Assembly: GCA_030345135.1 (NCBI GenBank)
Contig: CP128386.1
Span: 3,532,706-3,596,705 of the forward strand
Direction: 5' to 3'
Source of the DNA: Chitinophagaceae bacterium DXS
GTDB taxonomy: Bacteria > Bacteroidota > Bacteroidia > Chitinophagales > Chitinophagaceae
DNA length: 64,000 bases
Shown here: positions 46,052-56,629 of the stretch, in pieces
How positions within the stretch are numbered: the first letter of the stretch is position 1
Layout: every line of letters begins with the position of its first letter
Translations under genes and position numbers: made by a program
The notes under the pieces: model-generated
The model's database searches: none
The model's input: the letters and a program-made list of their open reading frames with translations, nothing else
Told to the model about the DNA's origin: nothing

Positions 46052-46084
46052 TTTGCTCATTTAAATTTCCCGCACCTATCTTTG
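46052..46084 (+). promoter_or_regulatory. Bacteroidota-type promoter of the methionine operon
   Basis: TTTG (46052-46055) and TATCTTTG (46077-46084), 21 nt apart, match the Bacteroidota -33/-7 consensus (TTTG, TAnnTTTG). The expected start site falls about 10 bp before the SAM riboswitch. Confidence 0.8.
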
Positions 46085-46100
46085 CGCCAGTTCTTTACAT

Positions 46101-46207
46101 CTTATCAAGAAAGGCAGAGGGATTTGGCCCGATGAAGCCTTGGCAACCTCACCTACGGGTGGAAGGTGCCAACTCCAACTGTACCATAACAGGTGCAGAC
46201 AGATAAG
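46101..46207 (+). ncRNA. SAM-I (S-box) riboswitch
   Basis: P1 is CTTATC (46101-46106) with GATAAG (46202-46207). The S-box core is visible: GAGGGATTTGGCCCGATGAA (46127-46146), GCAACC (46143-46148), and GGTGCCAACTCC (46165-46176). A terminator begins 49 nt later and the first gene 250 nt later. S-adenosylmethionine binding is expected to favour termination, so the operon is made when methionine is low. Confidence 0.93.
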
Positions 46208-46256
46208 TCAGCGTAATGGTTTGATTTAAAAGCGATAACATCGCCTAATAATATTC

Positions 46257-46286
46257 AGCCCGCCTGGCTTACAGGTGGGCTTTTTT
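46257..46286 (+). terminator. intrinsic terminator of the SAM riboswitch
   Basis: AGCCCGCCTG (46257-46266) pairs with CAGGTGGGCT (46272-46281), one G-U pair, loop GCTTA, then TTTTT. It lies 49 nt beyond P1 and 170 nt before the first gene, as expected of an expression platform. Confidence 0.85.
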
Positions 46287-46456
46287 ATTTTCTGGTTCAG
46301 CCGGCGAAACAGAAAAAACAACTTATCTTCTTTCTTCTTATAAGCTGTCAAAAACATTGTCTAATCAAATTTTATCATTCCCGAAAAAGGATGATTGCAG
46401 AAAGCAAAAAGTAATCTTCTGTTTAAGTCATCCGGGAAAACAAAAAATGTCTAATC

Positions 46457-47641
46457 ATGAGCACAGCAACTCAAATCATTCACAGCATCCCGGTTGATGC
46501 ACAAACAGGCTCAATAGCCGTTCCAATTTATCAGACCAGCACTTTTGTTCAGGAAGCACCCGGCGTTAATAAAGGTTATGATTATTCAAGAACCAATAAC
46601 CCTACAAGAGCAACGCTGGAAAGCATTATTGCAGAACTGGAACAAGGCGCAACAGGCGTAGCTTTTGCCAGCGGTCTTGCAGCTATTGATGCCGTAGTTA
46701 AATTACTTGAAAGCGGCGACGAGATACTTGCCGTAGATGATATTTATGGCGGTGCATTTCGCCTTTTCACACATGTCTACCAGAAGTTTGGTATCACTGT
46801 CAACTACGTTGATACGACTAATGTTGAAAATGTTTTTAATGCAGTAACGCCTAAAACAAAATTGATCTGGATTGAAACACCAACCAATCCTACATTAAAG
46901 ATCTCAGACATAGAAGCAATCGCGAAAATTGCCAAAGCGAATAACTGTTTGCTTTGTGTGGACAATACCTTTGCATCACCAGTGTTGCAAAAGCCATTGA
47001 CGCTTGGTGCTGATATCGTTGTTCATTCAGCGACAAAATATCTTGGTGGTCATAGTGATCTCATTGCAGGTGTTGTTGTAGCTAAAGATGCCGAACTTGG
47101 CGCGAAACTGAAATTTATTCAAAACGCCAGCGGTGCTGTACTTGCGCCGTTTGACAGCTGGCTGATCATTCGCGGAATTGAAACTTTACAGCTACGTGTT
47201 AAACAGCATAGCATAAATGCACAGACCGTTGCTGAGTTTTTGGAGCAGCATCCACAGGTTGAAAAAGTTTATTATCCTGGTCTTCCATCTCACCCAAATC
47301 ACCTTATTGCAAAAAAACAGGCAAAAGGCTTTGGCGGAGTGGTGTCCTTCACATTAAAAAATGACACGGAAGAAGTAGCCATTGCTTTTGTAACCAACAC
47401 CAAATTATTTAAACTGGCGGAAAGCCTGGGCGGCGTTAAAAGTTTATTGTGCCACCCGGCAAATATGACGCATAAATCTATTCCTGCTGAAAAGCGCAGA
47501 AGTGCAGGTGTTGCAGACAGCTTAATTCGCCTGTCTGTAGGACTGGAAGACGCAGAAGATTTGATAAATGACCTGAAACAAGTGTTTGATCACCTTAAAA
47601 GCATAAAGCCGGCAACGGTTAGCGAGGTGACTGAAAATTAA
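46457..47641 (+). CDS. metB: cystathionine gamma-synthase/lyase-family PLP enzyme
   Basis: The 394 residues match the Cys/Met metabolism PLP family: VPIYQTSTFVQ, YDYSRTNNPTRATLE, FASGLAAIDAV, VDNTFASPVLQKP, and the cofactor Lys in VVHSATKYLGGHSD. Members include cystathionine gamma-synthase, cystathionine gamma-lyase and methionine gamma-lyase, which are hard to separate by eye. The SAM riboswitch and following metY, metX and hom support a biosynthetic role. Because metY can make homocysteine directly, this gene may serve the cystathionine branch or act as a lyase; the symbol is therefore tentative. Confidence 0.85.
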   Translation: MSTATQIIHSIPVDAQTGSIAVPIYQTSTFVQEAPGVNKGYDYSRTNNPTRATLESIIAELEQGATGVAFASGLAAIDAVVKLLESGDEILAVDDIYGGAFRLFTHVYQKFGITVNYVDTTNVENVFNAVTPKTKLIWIETPTNPTLKISDIEAIAKIAKANNCLLCVDNTFASPVLQKPLTLGADIVVHSATKYLGGHSDLIAGVVVAKDAELGAKLKFIQNASGAVLAPFDSWLIIRGIETLQLRVKQHSINAQTVAEFLEQHPQVEKVYYPGLPSHPNHLIAKKQAKGFGGVVSFTLKNDTEEVAIAFVTNTKLFKLAESLGGVKSLLCHPANMTHKSIPAEKRRSAGVADSLIRLSVGLEDAEDLINDLKQVFDHLKSIKPATVSEVTEN

Positions 47642-47749
47642 ATTGTTATAAAGAAGTAAAAAAATGCACAACAACAGCAATTGTCTATTAAATTTGTGGA
47701 ATACCCGGTATGAGTATCATCACACATACATACACATTGCATCTGTTGA

Positions 47750-49189
<1,440 letters not shown>

Positions 49190-49198
49190 AGAGAAGTC

Positions 49199-49374
49199 AA
49201 AATTCAAAAGTCAAAATTCAAAAATGCAGGACGACAAAGAATTCGCGACCTCTCATCTAACCAGAAATATTAGACAGGAAATTACATAAGATAAAAGTCT
49301 TAAGAGATGATCGAGCCTTAGCAGGCTTTCGGACATCGAAGTTTTGACTTTTGAATTTTTGACTTTTGAATTTT
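49199..49374. repeat. inverted repeat flanking the metY-metX gap
   Basis: AAAATTCAAAAGTCAAAATT (49199-49218) and the following CAAAA are nearly the reverse complement of 49349-49374, differing by one extra A. The two arms enclose 125 bp of unrelated sequence, and the right arm ends 3 bp before metX. Confidence 0.6.
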
Positions 49375-49377
49375 ATT

Positions 49378-50466
49378 ATGCATCCGAAGGTTTTTACATA
49401 CAACAACACATTTACACTGGAAAGTGGCAGAACACTTTCGCAACTACATCTTGCGTACACAACAATCGGCGAACTAAACGCTGATAAAAGCAATGTAGTC
49501 TGGATTTTTCACGCGCTAACCGCAAACAGCAATCCCGTTGAATGGTGGGCAGGGTTAGTAGGCGAAGGAAAACTCTTCAACGAGGAAGAACATTTTGTTA
49601 TTTGCGTTAACATGCCGGGAAGTTGTTACGGCAGTCTATGCCCGTTAGATAATGATCCCGAGACCGGTAGCCCTTATTATCATAACTTCCCTCTCTTTAC
49701 CACAAGGGATATGGTTCGCGCCTATCGTCTTCTAAAAAAAGATTTAGGAATTGAAAAAATTTTTATTGGCGTCGGCGGTTCCATGGGTGGCCAGCAACTG
49801 CTGGAGTGGGCAATTGAAGAGCCTGAATTATTTGAATATATATTCCCTATTGCAACCAATGCAGAACATTCATCGTGGGGCGTAGCATTTAATGCATCGC
49901 AACGCTGGTGTATTGAAAGTGATGCTACATGGAAAGAAAAGCATGCCGAAGCAGGCATCGAGGGTATGAAAGCTGCGAGATCCATTGCACTTATCTCCTA
50001 CAGGCACTACGAAACCTATTTTAAATCGCAACACGGCTTTACAACTGAAACAGAGGGCGCAAGCATAGATAAGCAGGTATTTAAAGCTGAATCATACCAA
50101 CGTTACCAGGGCGAAAAGCTGGCCAAACGTTTTAATGCATTCAGCTATTACTTTTTAAGCCAGGGCATGGACAAGCACAATGTGGGACGGGGCAGGGATT
50201 CGGTTCGTGCCGCATTGCAGAGCATAAAGGCTAAGACGTTGGTTATAAGTATTTCATCAGATATCCTGTTCCCCACAAGCGAGCAGGAATTGATTGCTGC
50301 TTATATTCCTAACGCACAGCTATCTGTAATAGATTCTTACTATGGTCATGATGGTTTTTTACTGGAGTTTGAAACAATTGAAACGCTTGTAAAAGAATTT
50401 ATTGATCAGCAAAAAAAAGACAACAACAAGGCTTCGCTGGCTAACACTGAAGCTTCAAAATATTAA
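49378..50466 (+). CDS. metX: homoserine O-acetyltransferase
   Basis: Start ATG 49378 (362 residues); a TTG at 49366 is in frame but lies inside the inverted repeat. The alpha/beta-hydrolase fold has its nucleophile Ser135 in GVGGSMGGQQLLEWA, the Asp in SISSDILFP and the His in YGHDGFLLEFE. NMPGSCYGSLCPL is a MetX motif. It acetylates homoserine with acetyl-CoA, providing the MetY substrate. No clear ribosome-binding site precedes it, which is common in Bacteroidota. Confidence 0.95.
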   Translation: MHPKVFTYNNTFTLESGRTLSQLHLAYTTIGELNADKSNVVWIFHALTANSNPVEWWAGLVGEGKLFNEEEHFVICVNMPGSCYGSLCPLDNDPETGSPYYHNFPLFTTRDMVRAYRLLKKDLGIEKIFIGVGGSMGGQQLLEWAIEEPELFEYIFPIATNAEHSSWGVAFNASQRWCIESDATWKEKHAEAGIEGMKAARSIALISYRHYETYFKSQHGFTTETEGASIDKQVFKAESYQRYQGEKLAKRFNAFSYYFLSQGMDKHNVGRGRDSVRAALQSIKAKTLVISISSDILFPTSEQELIAAYIPNAQLSVIDSYYGHDGFLLEFETIETLVKEFIDQQKKDNNKASLANTEASKY

Positions 50467-50476
50467 TACACACAAT

Positions 50477-51733
50477 ATGAGTACGGATAAAAAACTGGTT
50501 ATTGGTTTGTTTGGATTTGGCGTGGTTGGAGAAGGTTTATACCATGTATTACACCAGACCCCTTCATTAAAAGCAGAGATAAGAAGAGTTTGTATTAAAC
50601 ATCCCGGGAAAAAAAGAAACGCCCCTGCAGAACTTTTTACAACCGATAAAGATGAATTACTTTTCGACAAAGAGATCAATGTAATCGTTGAAGTAATTGA
50701 CGATTCTGTTGCTGCTTTCGACATCGTTCACACTGCATTCAAAAACGGAAAAGCTGTTGTTAGTGCGAGCAAGAAAATGATCGCGGAGCACCTGAATGAA
50801 ATTCTTGCCCTACAAAAAGAAACAAATCTTCCATTCTTGTGCGAAGCTGCAGCGTGTGCATCTATCCCCGTTATCCGCAACCTGGAAGAATATTATGACA
50901 ACGATTTATTGCACGGAATAAAAGCTATTGTAAACGGTTCTACCAACTTCATCCTCACCAAAATGTTCGAGGAGAAATTAACTTACAGCGAAGCTTTGTT
51001 ACTTGCACAACAATTAGGCTTTGCTGAAAGTAATCCTGCATTGGATGTAGAAGGTTTTGATGCAGTTAACAAATGGACATTGTTGTTAACGCATGCCTAC
51101 GGTATTATTGAATCGCCCGAAAATATTGTGTTCACAGGCATTCAAAACATTCAGCTTACCGACGCAAATGTTGCAAAAGAAAAAAGCTACGATATAAAAC
51201 TGGTTGCCCAGGCGCAGAAGTTAAAGAACGGAAAAGTTGCAGCATTTGTACTACCTCAATTCGTTTCACATGATGACCATTTGAGTTTTGTAAGAAATGA
51301 ATACAATGGCGTGGTAATAGAAAGCGGTTTTGCGGACAAACAATTTTTCTACGGAAAAGGTGCGGGCAGCTTCCCTACTGCATCAGCTGTATTAAGCGAC
51401 ATCTCTGCATTGCGCTATGATTACAAATACGAATACAAGAAACTTTACTATCACACACCCGGCGAATTATCGCACGATTTTTACGTTCGCGCTTACGTAA
51501 GCTTCAATCAATTGGCTGATATTCCGAAAGAGGAATTTGAATGGATTGAAGAGTGGCACGGCGGGCAGGAAAGAAGCTATTTTATTGGCGTAATTCATTT
51601 CGACAAACTGGCTAAAGACCAATGGTGGAAACAGCACGGCGTTTCTCTGATCCTCACTCCTGATTCAGTAATTGAAAACATTGAAATCAGGAATTTGAAG
51701 AAAAGGAGTCTTGAACTCGCAGGAATCATTTAA
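50477..51733 (+). CDS. hom: homoserine dehydrogenase
   Basis: Start ATG 50477, 10 bp after metX, giving 418 residues; longer frames reach into metX. LVIGLFGFGVVGEGLYHVL is the NAD(P)-binding motif; VSASKKMIAEHLNEI, CEAAACASIPVIRNLEEYY, VNGSTNFILTKM and PALDVEGFDAVNKWTLLLTHAYG are the substrate-binding and catalytic core. A C-terminal part of about 90 residues (YYHTPGELSHDFYVRAYVSF and after) may be a diverged ACT-like sensor. It reduces aspartate semialdehyde to homoserine, feeding metX. Its inclusion under the SAM riboswitch directs homoserine towards methionine. Confidence 0.93.
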   Translation: MSTDKKLVIGLFGFGVVGEGLYHVLHQTPSLKAEIRRVCIKHPGKKRNAPAELFTTDKDELLFDKEINVIVEVIDDSVAAFDIVHTAFKNGKAVVSASKKMIAEHLNEILALQKETNLPFLCEAAACASIPVIRNLEEYYDNDLLHGIKAIVNGSTNFILTKMFEEKLTYSEALLLAQQLGFAESNPALDVEGFDAVNKWTLLLTHAYGIIESPENIVFTGIQNIQLTDANVAKEKSYDIKLVAQAQKLKNGKVAAFVLPQFVSHDDHLSFVRNEYNGVVIESGFADKQFFYGKGAGSFPTASAVLSDISALRYDYKYEYKKLYYHTPGELSHDFYVRAYVSFNQLADIPKEEFEWIEEWHGGQERSYFIGVIHFDKLAKDQWWKQHGVSLILTPDSVIENIEIRNLKKRSLELAGII

Positions 51734-51880
51734 TTGACAATTGACAATGGAGAATTGATAATGAGGGAATATGCGGATGTGCGAATATGCAAATGTTATG
51801 GAAGCACTGACCAGGTAACAGTGATAAAACGAAACAGAAACCTGTGTCACCTTTCACTATTGACCATTGACTTTTCACAT
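51732..51880. repeat. composite repeat A-B-spacer-C after hom
   Basis: Module A (ATTGACAATTGACAATGG, from 51733), module B (GGATGTGCGAATATGCAAAT, 51773-51792), about 50 bp of spacer, then module C (CCTTTCACTATTGACCATTG, 51850-51869). The same order and spacing recur at 56458-56629. Confidence 0.75.
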
Positions 51881-51903
51881 TTTTTGGATGTTTTTGTTGT
51901 ATA

Positions 51904-51934
51904 AAAAAAGTCCCGATTCACGCGGGACTTTTTT
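51904..51934 (+). terminator. terminator of the methionine operon
   Basis: AAAAAAGTCCCG (51904-51915) pairs with CGGGACTTTTTT (51923-51934), 7-nt loop. A second near-identical terminator follows at 52120. Confidence 0.85.
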
Positions 51935-52119
51935 ATTATTAAGAAGCGCTCATTCGCGCCAATTCATTTTCAATTTTCAACTTTCGATCTTCAGCATGAT
52001 TGAAGATTTCACTATTGACTTTTTACTGGCGAGTAACATGACTGAAACAAAACAGGAACCTGCTCCACCTTTCACCATTGACCATTCACTATTCACCTTC
52101 TTGGATGTTTTTGTTGTAA

Positions 52120-52148
52120 AAAAAAGTCCCGTTAACCGGGACTTTTTT
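52120..52148. terminator. second copy of the terminator module
   Basis: AAAAAAGTCCCG (52120-52131) pairs with CGGGACTTTTTT (52137-52148) around TTAAC. The preceding TTGGATGTTTTTGTTGT and repeat module C are also duplicated from the 51841-51938 stretch. The hairpin is symmetric and may also serve the convergent gene. Confidence 0.8.
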
Positions 52149-52250
52149 ACTTAAATTATTTTTATTTTTTCTCGTTAACACACGTTTCATTCGGGCTAAA
52201 GCACAGCAGCAATGATTTTAAGCTATTCGCACATCTGCACATTTGCTCAT

Positions 52251-54749
52251 TTACCCGTTTCCTCCACCCTCTTCATCATGCCTTTTAAACATGTTGAAAT
52301 CACTCTTACCAAACTTATAGCTGAAAGTCAACCGGAATGTACGGATGTCCCAACGGCCATAAGAATCCTGGTAAAATGACTCTGTATCATAAATGTTTCC
52401 ATATCTGCGTGTATTGAAGATATCGCTGATGCTGAATGAAAGTGCAGCAGCATTATTCTTCAGGAACTCTTTACGCATAGCAAAGTCAGATACAAATACA
52501 TCTTTTGTTTTTCCTTGTGGAATAACCTGCGGAGATTCATATTGCGCCACCCACTGGAAATTTAAATTATTAAATACGCTCCTGGAGCCAGTGATCTTAT
52601 AGTTGGCAATGAATTTTGTGTTGTAGTTGAATCCTTCATTATTCAGGCTCTTATCTCCCACCTGTGCATCTGTCTTCCGATACTGCAAGTTCAGGTTGTA
52701 GGTAAGATCGAGCTCTCTCAGCATTTTCTGCTGTACGGTAAACTCACCTCCCCACCTGTTCGTATGTCCGGCATTGATAAATGTGTTTACTATTGCATTG
52801 GGCGACACGCCTGCATTCGCCAATTGCTGATACAACTGCGAACTGATTGTATCGCTATACTCCGTGATGTCACGCACATTATTCTTATAATAAACACCCG
52901 CAGTAACGCTTCCGCCTTTATATCTTGTAAAGTAGTTCAACTCAAAAGAGTTGGTATACTCAGGTGCAAGGCCGGGATTTCCGACTGAGATGTTCATTGG
53001 ATCGTTAATATCAATAAACGGATTTACTTCCCACCAGCGAGGCCTTCTGATTCGTTTAGAATAGTTAATCTGCAGATCCTGAGATTCATTCAATTGCTTG
53101 GTGATAAATACGCTTGGAAACATAGCTTCCAGCAGATCTTTAAAGCTTGAAGGATAACTGTAGCCGAAGCTCTTTGCACTATCGATCATTGTTCCATCCA
53201 GTTTGGATGTTTCCATACGCAGGCCTACCTGGTACTTGAAGCTCTTGAACTTGTTGGCATAGTTAAAATAACCTGCGTAAACCGTTTCATCGTATTTGTA
53301 ATTATTACTCAGCGGCAATTTTGTTTCATTGTTGGCCTGATCAAGAGAGTAGGTGCCAAATGCAGATGTTGTTCTATTGAAATAGGTTCTTCCACCAAAT
53401 TCAATACGTTTGTCAGCAGTCATCTGATTTGTGTAATCAACCTGAGCCACAATCTGGTTGTCATTACCAGAGCCTCCGTTACGCACTTTATTTACCGGTG
53501 CGTGCAAACTACCATCAAGGTTATATTGATTGGTGGTGATAAAAGAACCACTGTTTTTTGTACCACCATTATATGTAATATCTGCTGTTAATTTATGCTC
53601 TGGTTTGTCGAAAACCTTGTCATAAGTAAGACGGCTGCTGTATCTGAAGAAACGGAAATTATCATCGGATAATCTGTTTCCCGTATAATCCAGTGTGTTT
53701 GTTTTATCAAGATATTGCTGATCCTGGGTTTGATGATTACGAAATTTTCCCTCGGTGAAGCCCTGCGTAAAAGTGACAGTATTTTTATCGTCGATAAAAT
53801 AATCAGCGCCAAAACGGGTTGACATAAATCTTCTCTTTCTGTCGTTTTCTGAATTTTGATTGAAGTAATCTGTTACTTCGCCACCACTCTTATTTTGCCT
53901 GTATGTCTCTTCCTTGCTGTACCCACCGGACTGATTCAAATTTCCATTTACAAAGAGGTTTACTTTTTGCTGTCTGGCGTTTAAGCTAAGGTTACCATTC
54001 AGCACATCCGGAGTTCCTCCTCCTATGGAAGCGATACCATTCAATCCTGAACGCTTGTTCTTTTTCAGAATAATGTTGATGATACCTCCCGCACTTGACG
54101 CGTCAAATTTGGAGGAGGGATTCGTCATCAGCTCCACCCTTTCGATATCATCTGCCGGAATCTGATCCAGCGTTAATATAGTTGGTCTGCCATCAACAAA
54201 TATTTGCGGGCTTGTATTGCGCATCTGCACGTTACCATTAATGTCAACGGTAAGTGACGGAATGTTTTTCATCACATCCACAGCCGTTCCACCCTGTGCA
54301 GTAATATTCTTTTCTACATTAAATATTTTTCTGTCTATGCCCATTTGCATTGTAGGCTTTGCAGTAGTAGATACTACAACAGCGGAAAGGTTATTTGATT
54401 CCTGTTCCAATGCCAGGTTGCCTAAATCACTTGAAGAAGACAAGGTAACAGTTTGCTTAAAAGGTTTGTAGCCCATTGCAGTCACCGTTAAATTGTATTT
54501 ACCGGCGTTGGGCAGGTTCTCAAACACGAACGAACCATCTGCACCTGAAAGAATACTGCGTTTAACCTCACCAGTCTGCAACTGTATTGTGGCCCCGGCG
54601 ATACCGTTTTGACCAATCTTATCCGCCAGCTTTCCTGAAAGCTTGAATTTGGTACTATTGTTGGTAATAGTGTTTGTCGCTTTTTTTTGAGCATAAGAAA
54701 ACTGGAACAAGGGAATGGCGCAAACAAAAAGCAATAATGATCTCTTCAT
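52251..54749 (-). CDS. TonB-dependent receptor-like outer-membrane beta-barrel protein
   Basis: The 832 residues have a signal peptide (MKRSLLLFVCAIPLFQFSYAQK), a carboxypeptidase-regulatory-like domain at about 33-115 (FKLSGKLADKIGQNGIAGATIQL, AGKYNLTVTAMGYKPFKQTVTL), a plug (GGTAVDVMKNIPSLTVDINGNVQMRNTSPQIFVDGRP, IERVELMTNPSSKFDASSAGGIINIILKK), and a barrel of the OMP_b-brl_3 type ending TFRLTFSYKFGKSD. This domain order marks SusC-unrelated barrel proteins often tied to peptide, metal or siderophore uptake, or of unknown role. No SusD follows. The C-terminus is followed by dispersed repeats. Confidence 0.92.
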   Translation of the reverse strand: MKRSLLLFVCAIPLFQFSYAQKKATNTITNNSTKFKLSGKLADKIGQNGIAGATIQLQTGEVKRSILSGADGSFVFENLPNAGKYNLTVTAMGYKPFKQTVTLSSSSDLGNLALEQESNNLSAVVVSTTAKPTMQMGIDRKIFNVEKNITAQGGTAVDVMKNIPSLTVDINGNVQMRNTSPQIFVDGRPTILTLDQIPADDIERVELMTNPSSKFDASSAGGIINIILKKNKRSGLNGIASIGGGTPDVLNGNLSLNARQQKVNLFVNGNLNQSGGYSKEETYRQNKSGGEVTDYFNQNSENDRKRRFMSTRFGADYFIDDKNTVTFTQGFTEGKFRNHQTQDQQYLDKTNTLDYTGNRLSDDNFRFFRYSSRLTYDKVFDKPEHKLTADITYNGGTKNSGSFITTNQYNLDGSLHAPVNKVRNGGSGNDNQIVAQVDYTNQMTADKRIEFGGRTYFNRTTSAFGTYSLDQANNETKLPLSNNYKYDETVYAGYFNYANKFKSFKYQVGLRMETSKLDGTMIDSAKSFGYSYPSSFKDLLEAMFPSVFITKQLNESQDLQINYSKRIRRPRWWEVNPFIDINDPMNISVGNPGLAPEYTNSFELNYFTRYKGGSVTAGVYYKNNVRDITEYSDTISSQLYQQLANAGVSPNAIVNTFINAGHTNRWGGEFTVQQKMLRELDLTYNLNLQYRKTDAQVGDKSLNNEGFNYNTKFIANYKITGSRSVFNNLNFQWVAQYESPQVIPQGKTKDVFVSDFAMRKEFLKNNAAALSFSISDIFNTRRYGNIYDTESFYQDSYGRWDIRTFRLTFSYKFGKSDFNMFKRHDEEGGGNG

Positions 54750-55441
54750 AATTTGTTTTTACGTCAGATGGCAGTTCAATCTACGTTAATTAAAAGCCTG
54801 TAAGCTAAACGCTTTTAGCTCATTTTAAGGTTAGTAAGACTATTTTTACTTTTTATTGACATATATGCATGACCGTTATATTTAGGGAATACATTTTGAA
54901 TGTATTTGATATATAAATAAAACAGTCTGCCAATGGCAGATTGTTGCAATAAGATTAGTATTTCATTAAAACACTAGGCCTCCGTTTTTGCCGGCGGCGC
55001 TGCTGCAGCATTTCCTCCGCTGGCTTTCCACGCCCGGTTAACCATTTGCGAATGGCATAAAATGCGGCAATAAGAGCGGCGATAATTATTTTACCAAACT
55101 TTGCGATCAAACCATGATCGCTATCAAATCAGACATCAACAAATCAGATATCCGTCACCAAAAGCTGATCTCTGATTTCTTTCTGCTCAATCCAAAAATC
55201 AATATTTAAATCTTCTTGGTCAATAAAGAAAAATCTACATCAATCCTTTTCATTTTCGATAATTGCCAGGACCATCATTGCAACCAAATCACATATCAAC
55301 AAATCAGACATCCGTCATTCAAAGCTGATTTCTTGTGAGAGAATAAATTACCTTTGTGCATCTATTCTCACTATATCCCGTCAAAAACTACATTCCATTT
55401 ATAGCTTGGGAGGACGGAATAATTAACTATAAAATGCATGG
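54750..55441. other. 692-bp gap; possible tiny gene remnant and AAATCAGACATC repeats
   Basis: On the minus strand a short hydrophobic frame (KIIIAALIAAFYAIRKWLTG) from about 55109 leads, with a one-base frame change, into a low-complexity tail (ASGGNAAAAPPAKTEA) ending at TAG 54974-54976. It could be a frameshifted small membrane gene. AAATCAGACATC / AAATCAGATATC / AAAGCTGAT tracts at 55128-55330 relate to the repeat core at 20206. TACCTTTG (55349-55356) is a -7-like box for the next gene. Confidence 0.4.
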
Positions 55442-56392
55442 ATGAAAGAGTTATCAGTTGTAATTCCCGTAATGAATGAAGAAGACAATGTACGCCCGAT
55501 GATCAACGCGGTGAGTGAGGCTCTGCAGGATATTGACTATGAAATAATTTTTGTTGATGACGGCTCTACCGACTCAACGCGCCCACGCATAAGGGAAATA
55601 CTGAATGACAGAATTGTTTTGGTTGAACTGAGAAAAAACTATGGACAAAGCACTGCAATGGCTGCGGGCATTGACTATTCTACAGGGAAGTATATTGCCA
55701 TGCTGGATGGGGACTTACAAAACGACCCAACGGACATACCCTTTATGCTGAAAAAGTTGATAGATGAAGACTGGGATGTTGTAGCCGGCAACCGGAAAAA
55801 CAGGAAAGATGGAGCACTATTAAGAAAAATACCCAGCAAGATTGCAAATGCAATGATCAGGCGCATGACGCGTGTTTACATTAAAGACTACGGCTGTACG
55901 CTAAAAGTTTTCAAACGGGAAATTGCGGAAGATCTTGGACTGTATGGCGAGTTACACCGCTTTATACCAGTGCTTGCAGCCATGCAGGGTGCAAGAATTG
56001 TGCAGGTTGATGTAAAACACCATGCAAGAAAATTCGGCACGTCAAAATATGGCCTGGGAAGAACTTTCCGTGTAATGAGTGATTTGGTGACGATGGTGTT
56101 CTTTAGAAAATATAGCCAGAAGCCAATGCATCTTTTTGGAACAATGGGATTCATCAGCTTGTTTATTGGTATTGCCATCAACATCTATCTCCTTATATTA
56201 AAATTGATGGGAGATGATATATGGGGTAAACCATTGCTTATTCTTGGCATGATCTTTTTACTCGGAGGTATTCAGTTGATTACAATAGGCATTATTGCTG
56301 AAATAAACATGCGCACTTATTTTGAGGGAACAAACAGGAAGACGTATAATGTGAGGCACGTTTTTAAGAAAGATGCTTCAATTGACAGTTGA
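55442..56392 (+). CDS. family 2 glycosyltransferase of the dolichol-phosphate-mannose/GtrB type
   Basis: The 316 residues contain the GT-A fold: ELSVVIPVMNEEDNVRPMI, IIFVDDGSTDSTRPRIREIL, and the DxD-like MLDGDLQNDPTDIPFM (about 92-107). KDYGCTLKVFKREI and the HARKFGTSKYG loop match the polyprenyl-phosphate sugar transferase group. Two membrane spans lie at about 235-255 and 265-290. Such enzymes transfer glucose, mannose or arabinose-type sugars to undecaprenyl phosphate at the inner membrane. A flippase-like gene follows after a repeat gap, and a GT39 enzyme that could use such lipid-linked sugars lies at 61485. Confidence 0.92.
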   Translation: MKELSVVIPVMNEEDNVRPMINAVSEALQDIDYEIIFVDDGSTDSTRPRIREILNDRIVLVELRKNYGQSTAMAAGIDYSTGKYIAMLDGDLQNDPTDIPFMLKKLIDEDWDVVAGNRKNRKDGALLRKIPSKIANAMIRRMTRVYIKDYGCTLKVFKREIAEDLGLYGELHRFIPVLAAMQGARIVQVDVKHHARKFGTSKYGLGRTFRVMSDLVTMVFFRKYSQKPMHLFGTMGFISLFIGIAINIYLLILKLMGDDIWGKPLLILGMIFLLGGIQLITIGIIAEINMRTYFEGTNRKTYNVRHVFKKDASIDS

Positions 56393-56629
56393 AAATTGAA
56401 AATGCGTGGGTGTGCAAATGAGGAAATGTGCGAGTATGCAAATGTGTATATTAATTAATAATTGAAAGTTGACAATTGAAAATGGTGGGAATGTGCAAAT
56501 ATGCGAATGAGGAAATGTGCGAACTTGTAGATTTTGGAATGCATTCCAAAGAAAGATAAGGTGACAAATTGTAAAGTAGCCCGCACCTTTCACTATTCAC
56601 CATTCACCATTCACTATTCACTATCCACA
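56379..56629. repeat. composite dispersed repeat between glycosyltransferase and flippase-like gene
   Basis: Module A appears twice (AATTGACAGTTGAAAATTGA from 56379; AATTGAAAGTTGACAATTGA from 56460), each followed by module B (GTGTGCAAATGAGGAAATGT and GGGAATGTGCAAATATGCGA). After about 55 bp comes module C (CCTTTCACTATTCACCATTC, from 56586). The left end overlaps the last codons of the glycosyltransferase. Confidence 0.75.

Noticed and set aside
49199..49374. Insertion sequence between metY and metX
   Set aside because: The arms are low-complexity, no transposase fits, and no target duplication is visible; kept only as an inverted repeat.
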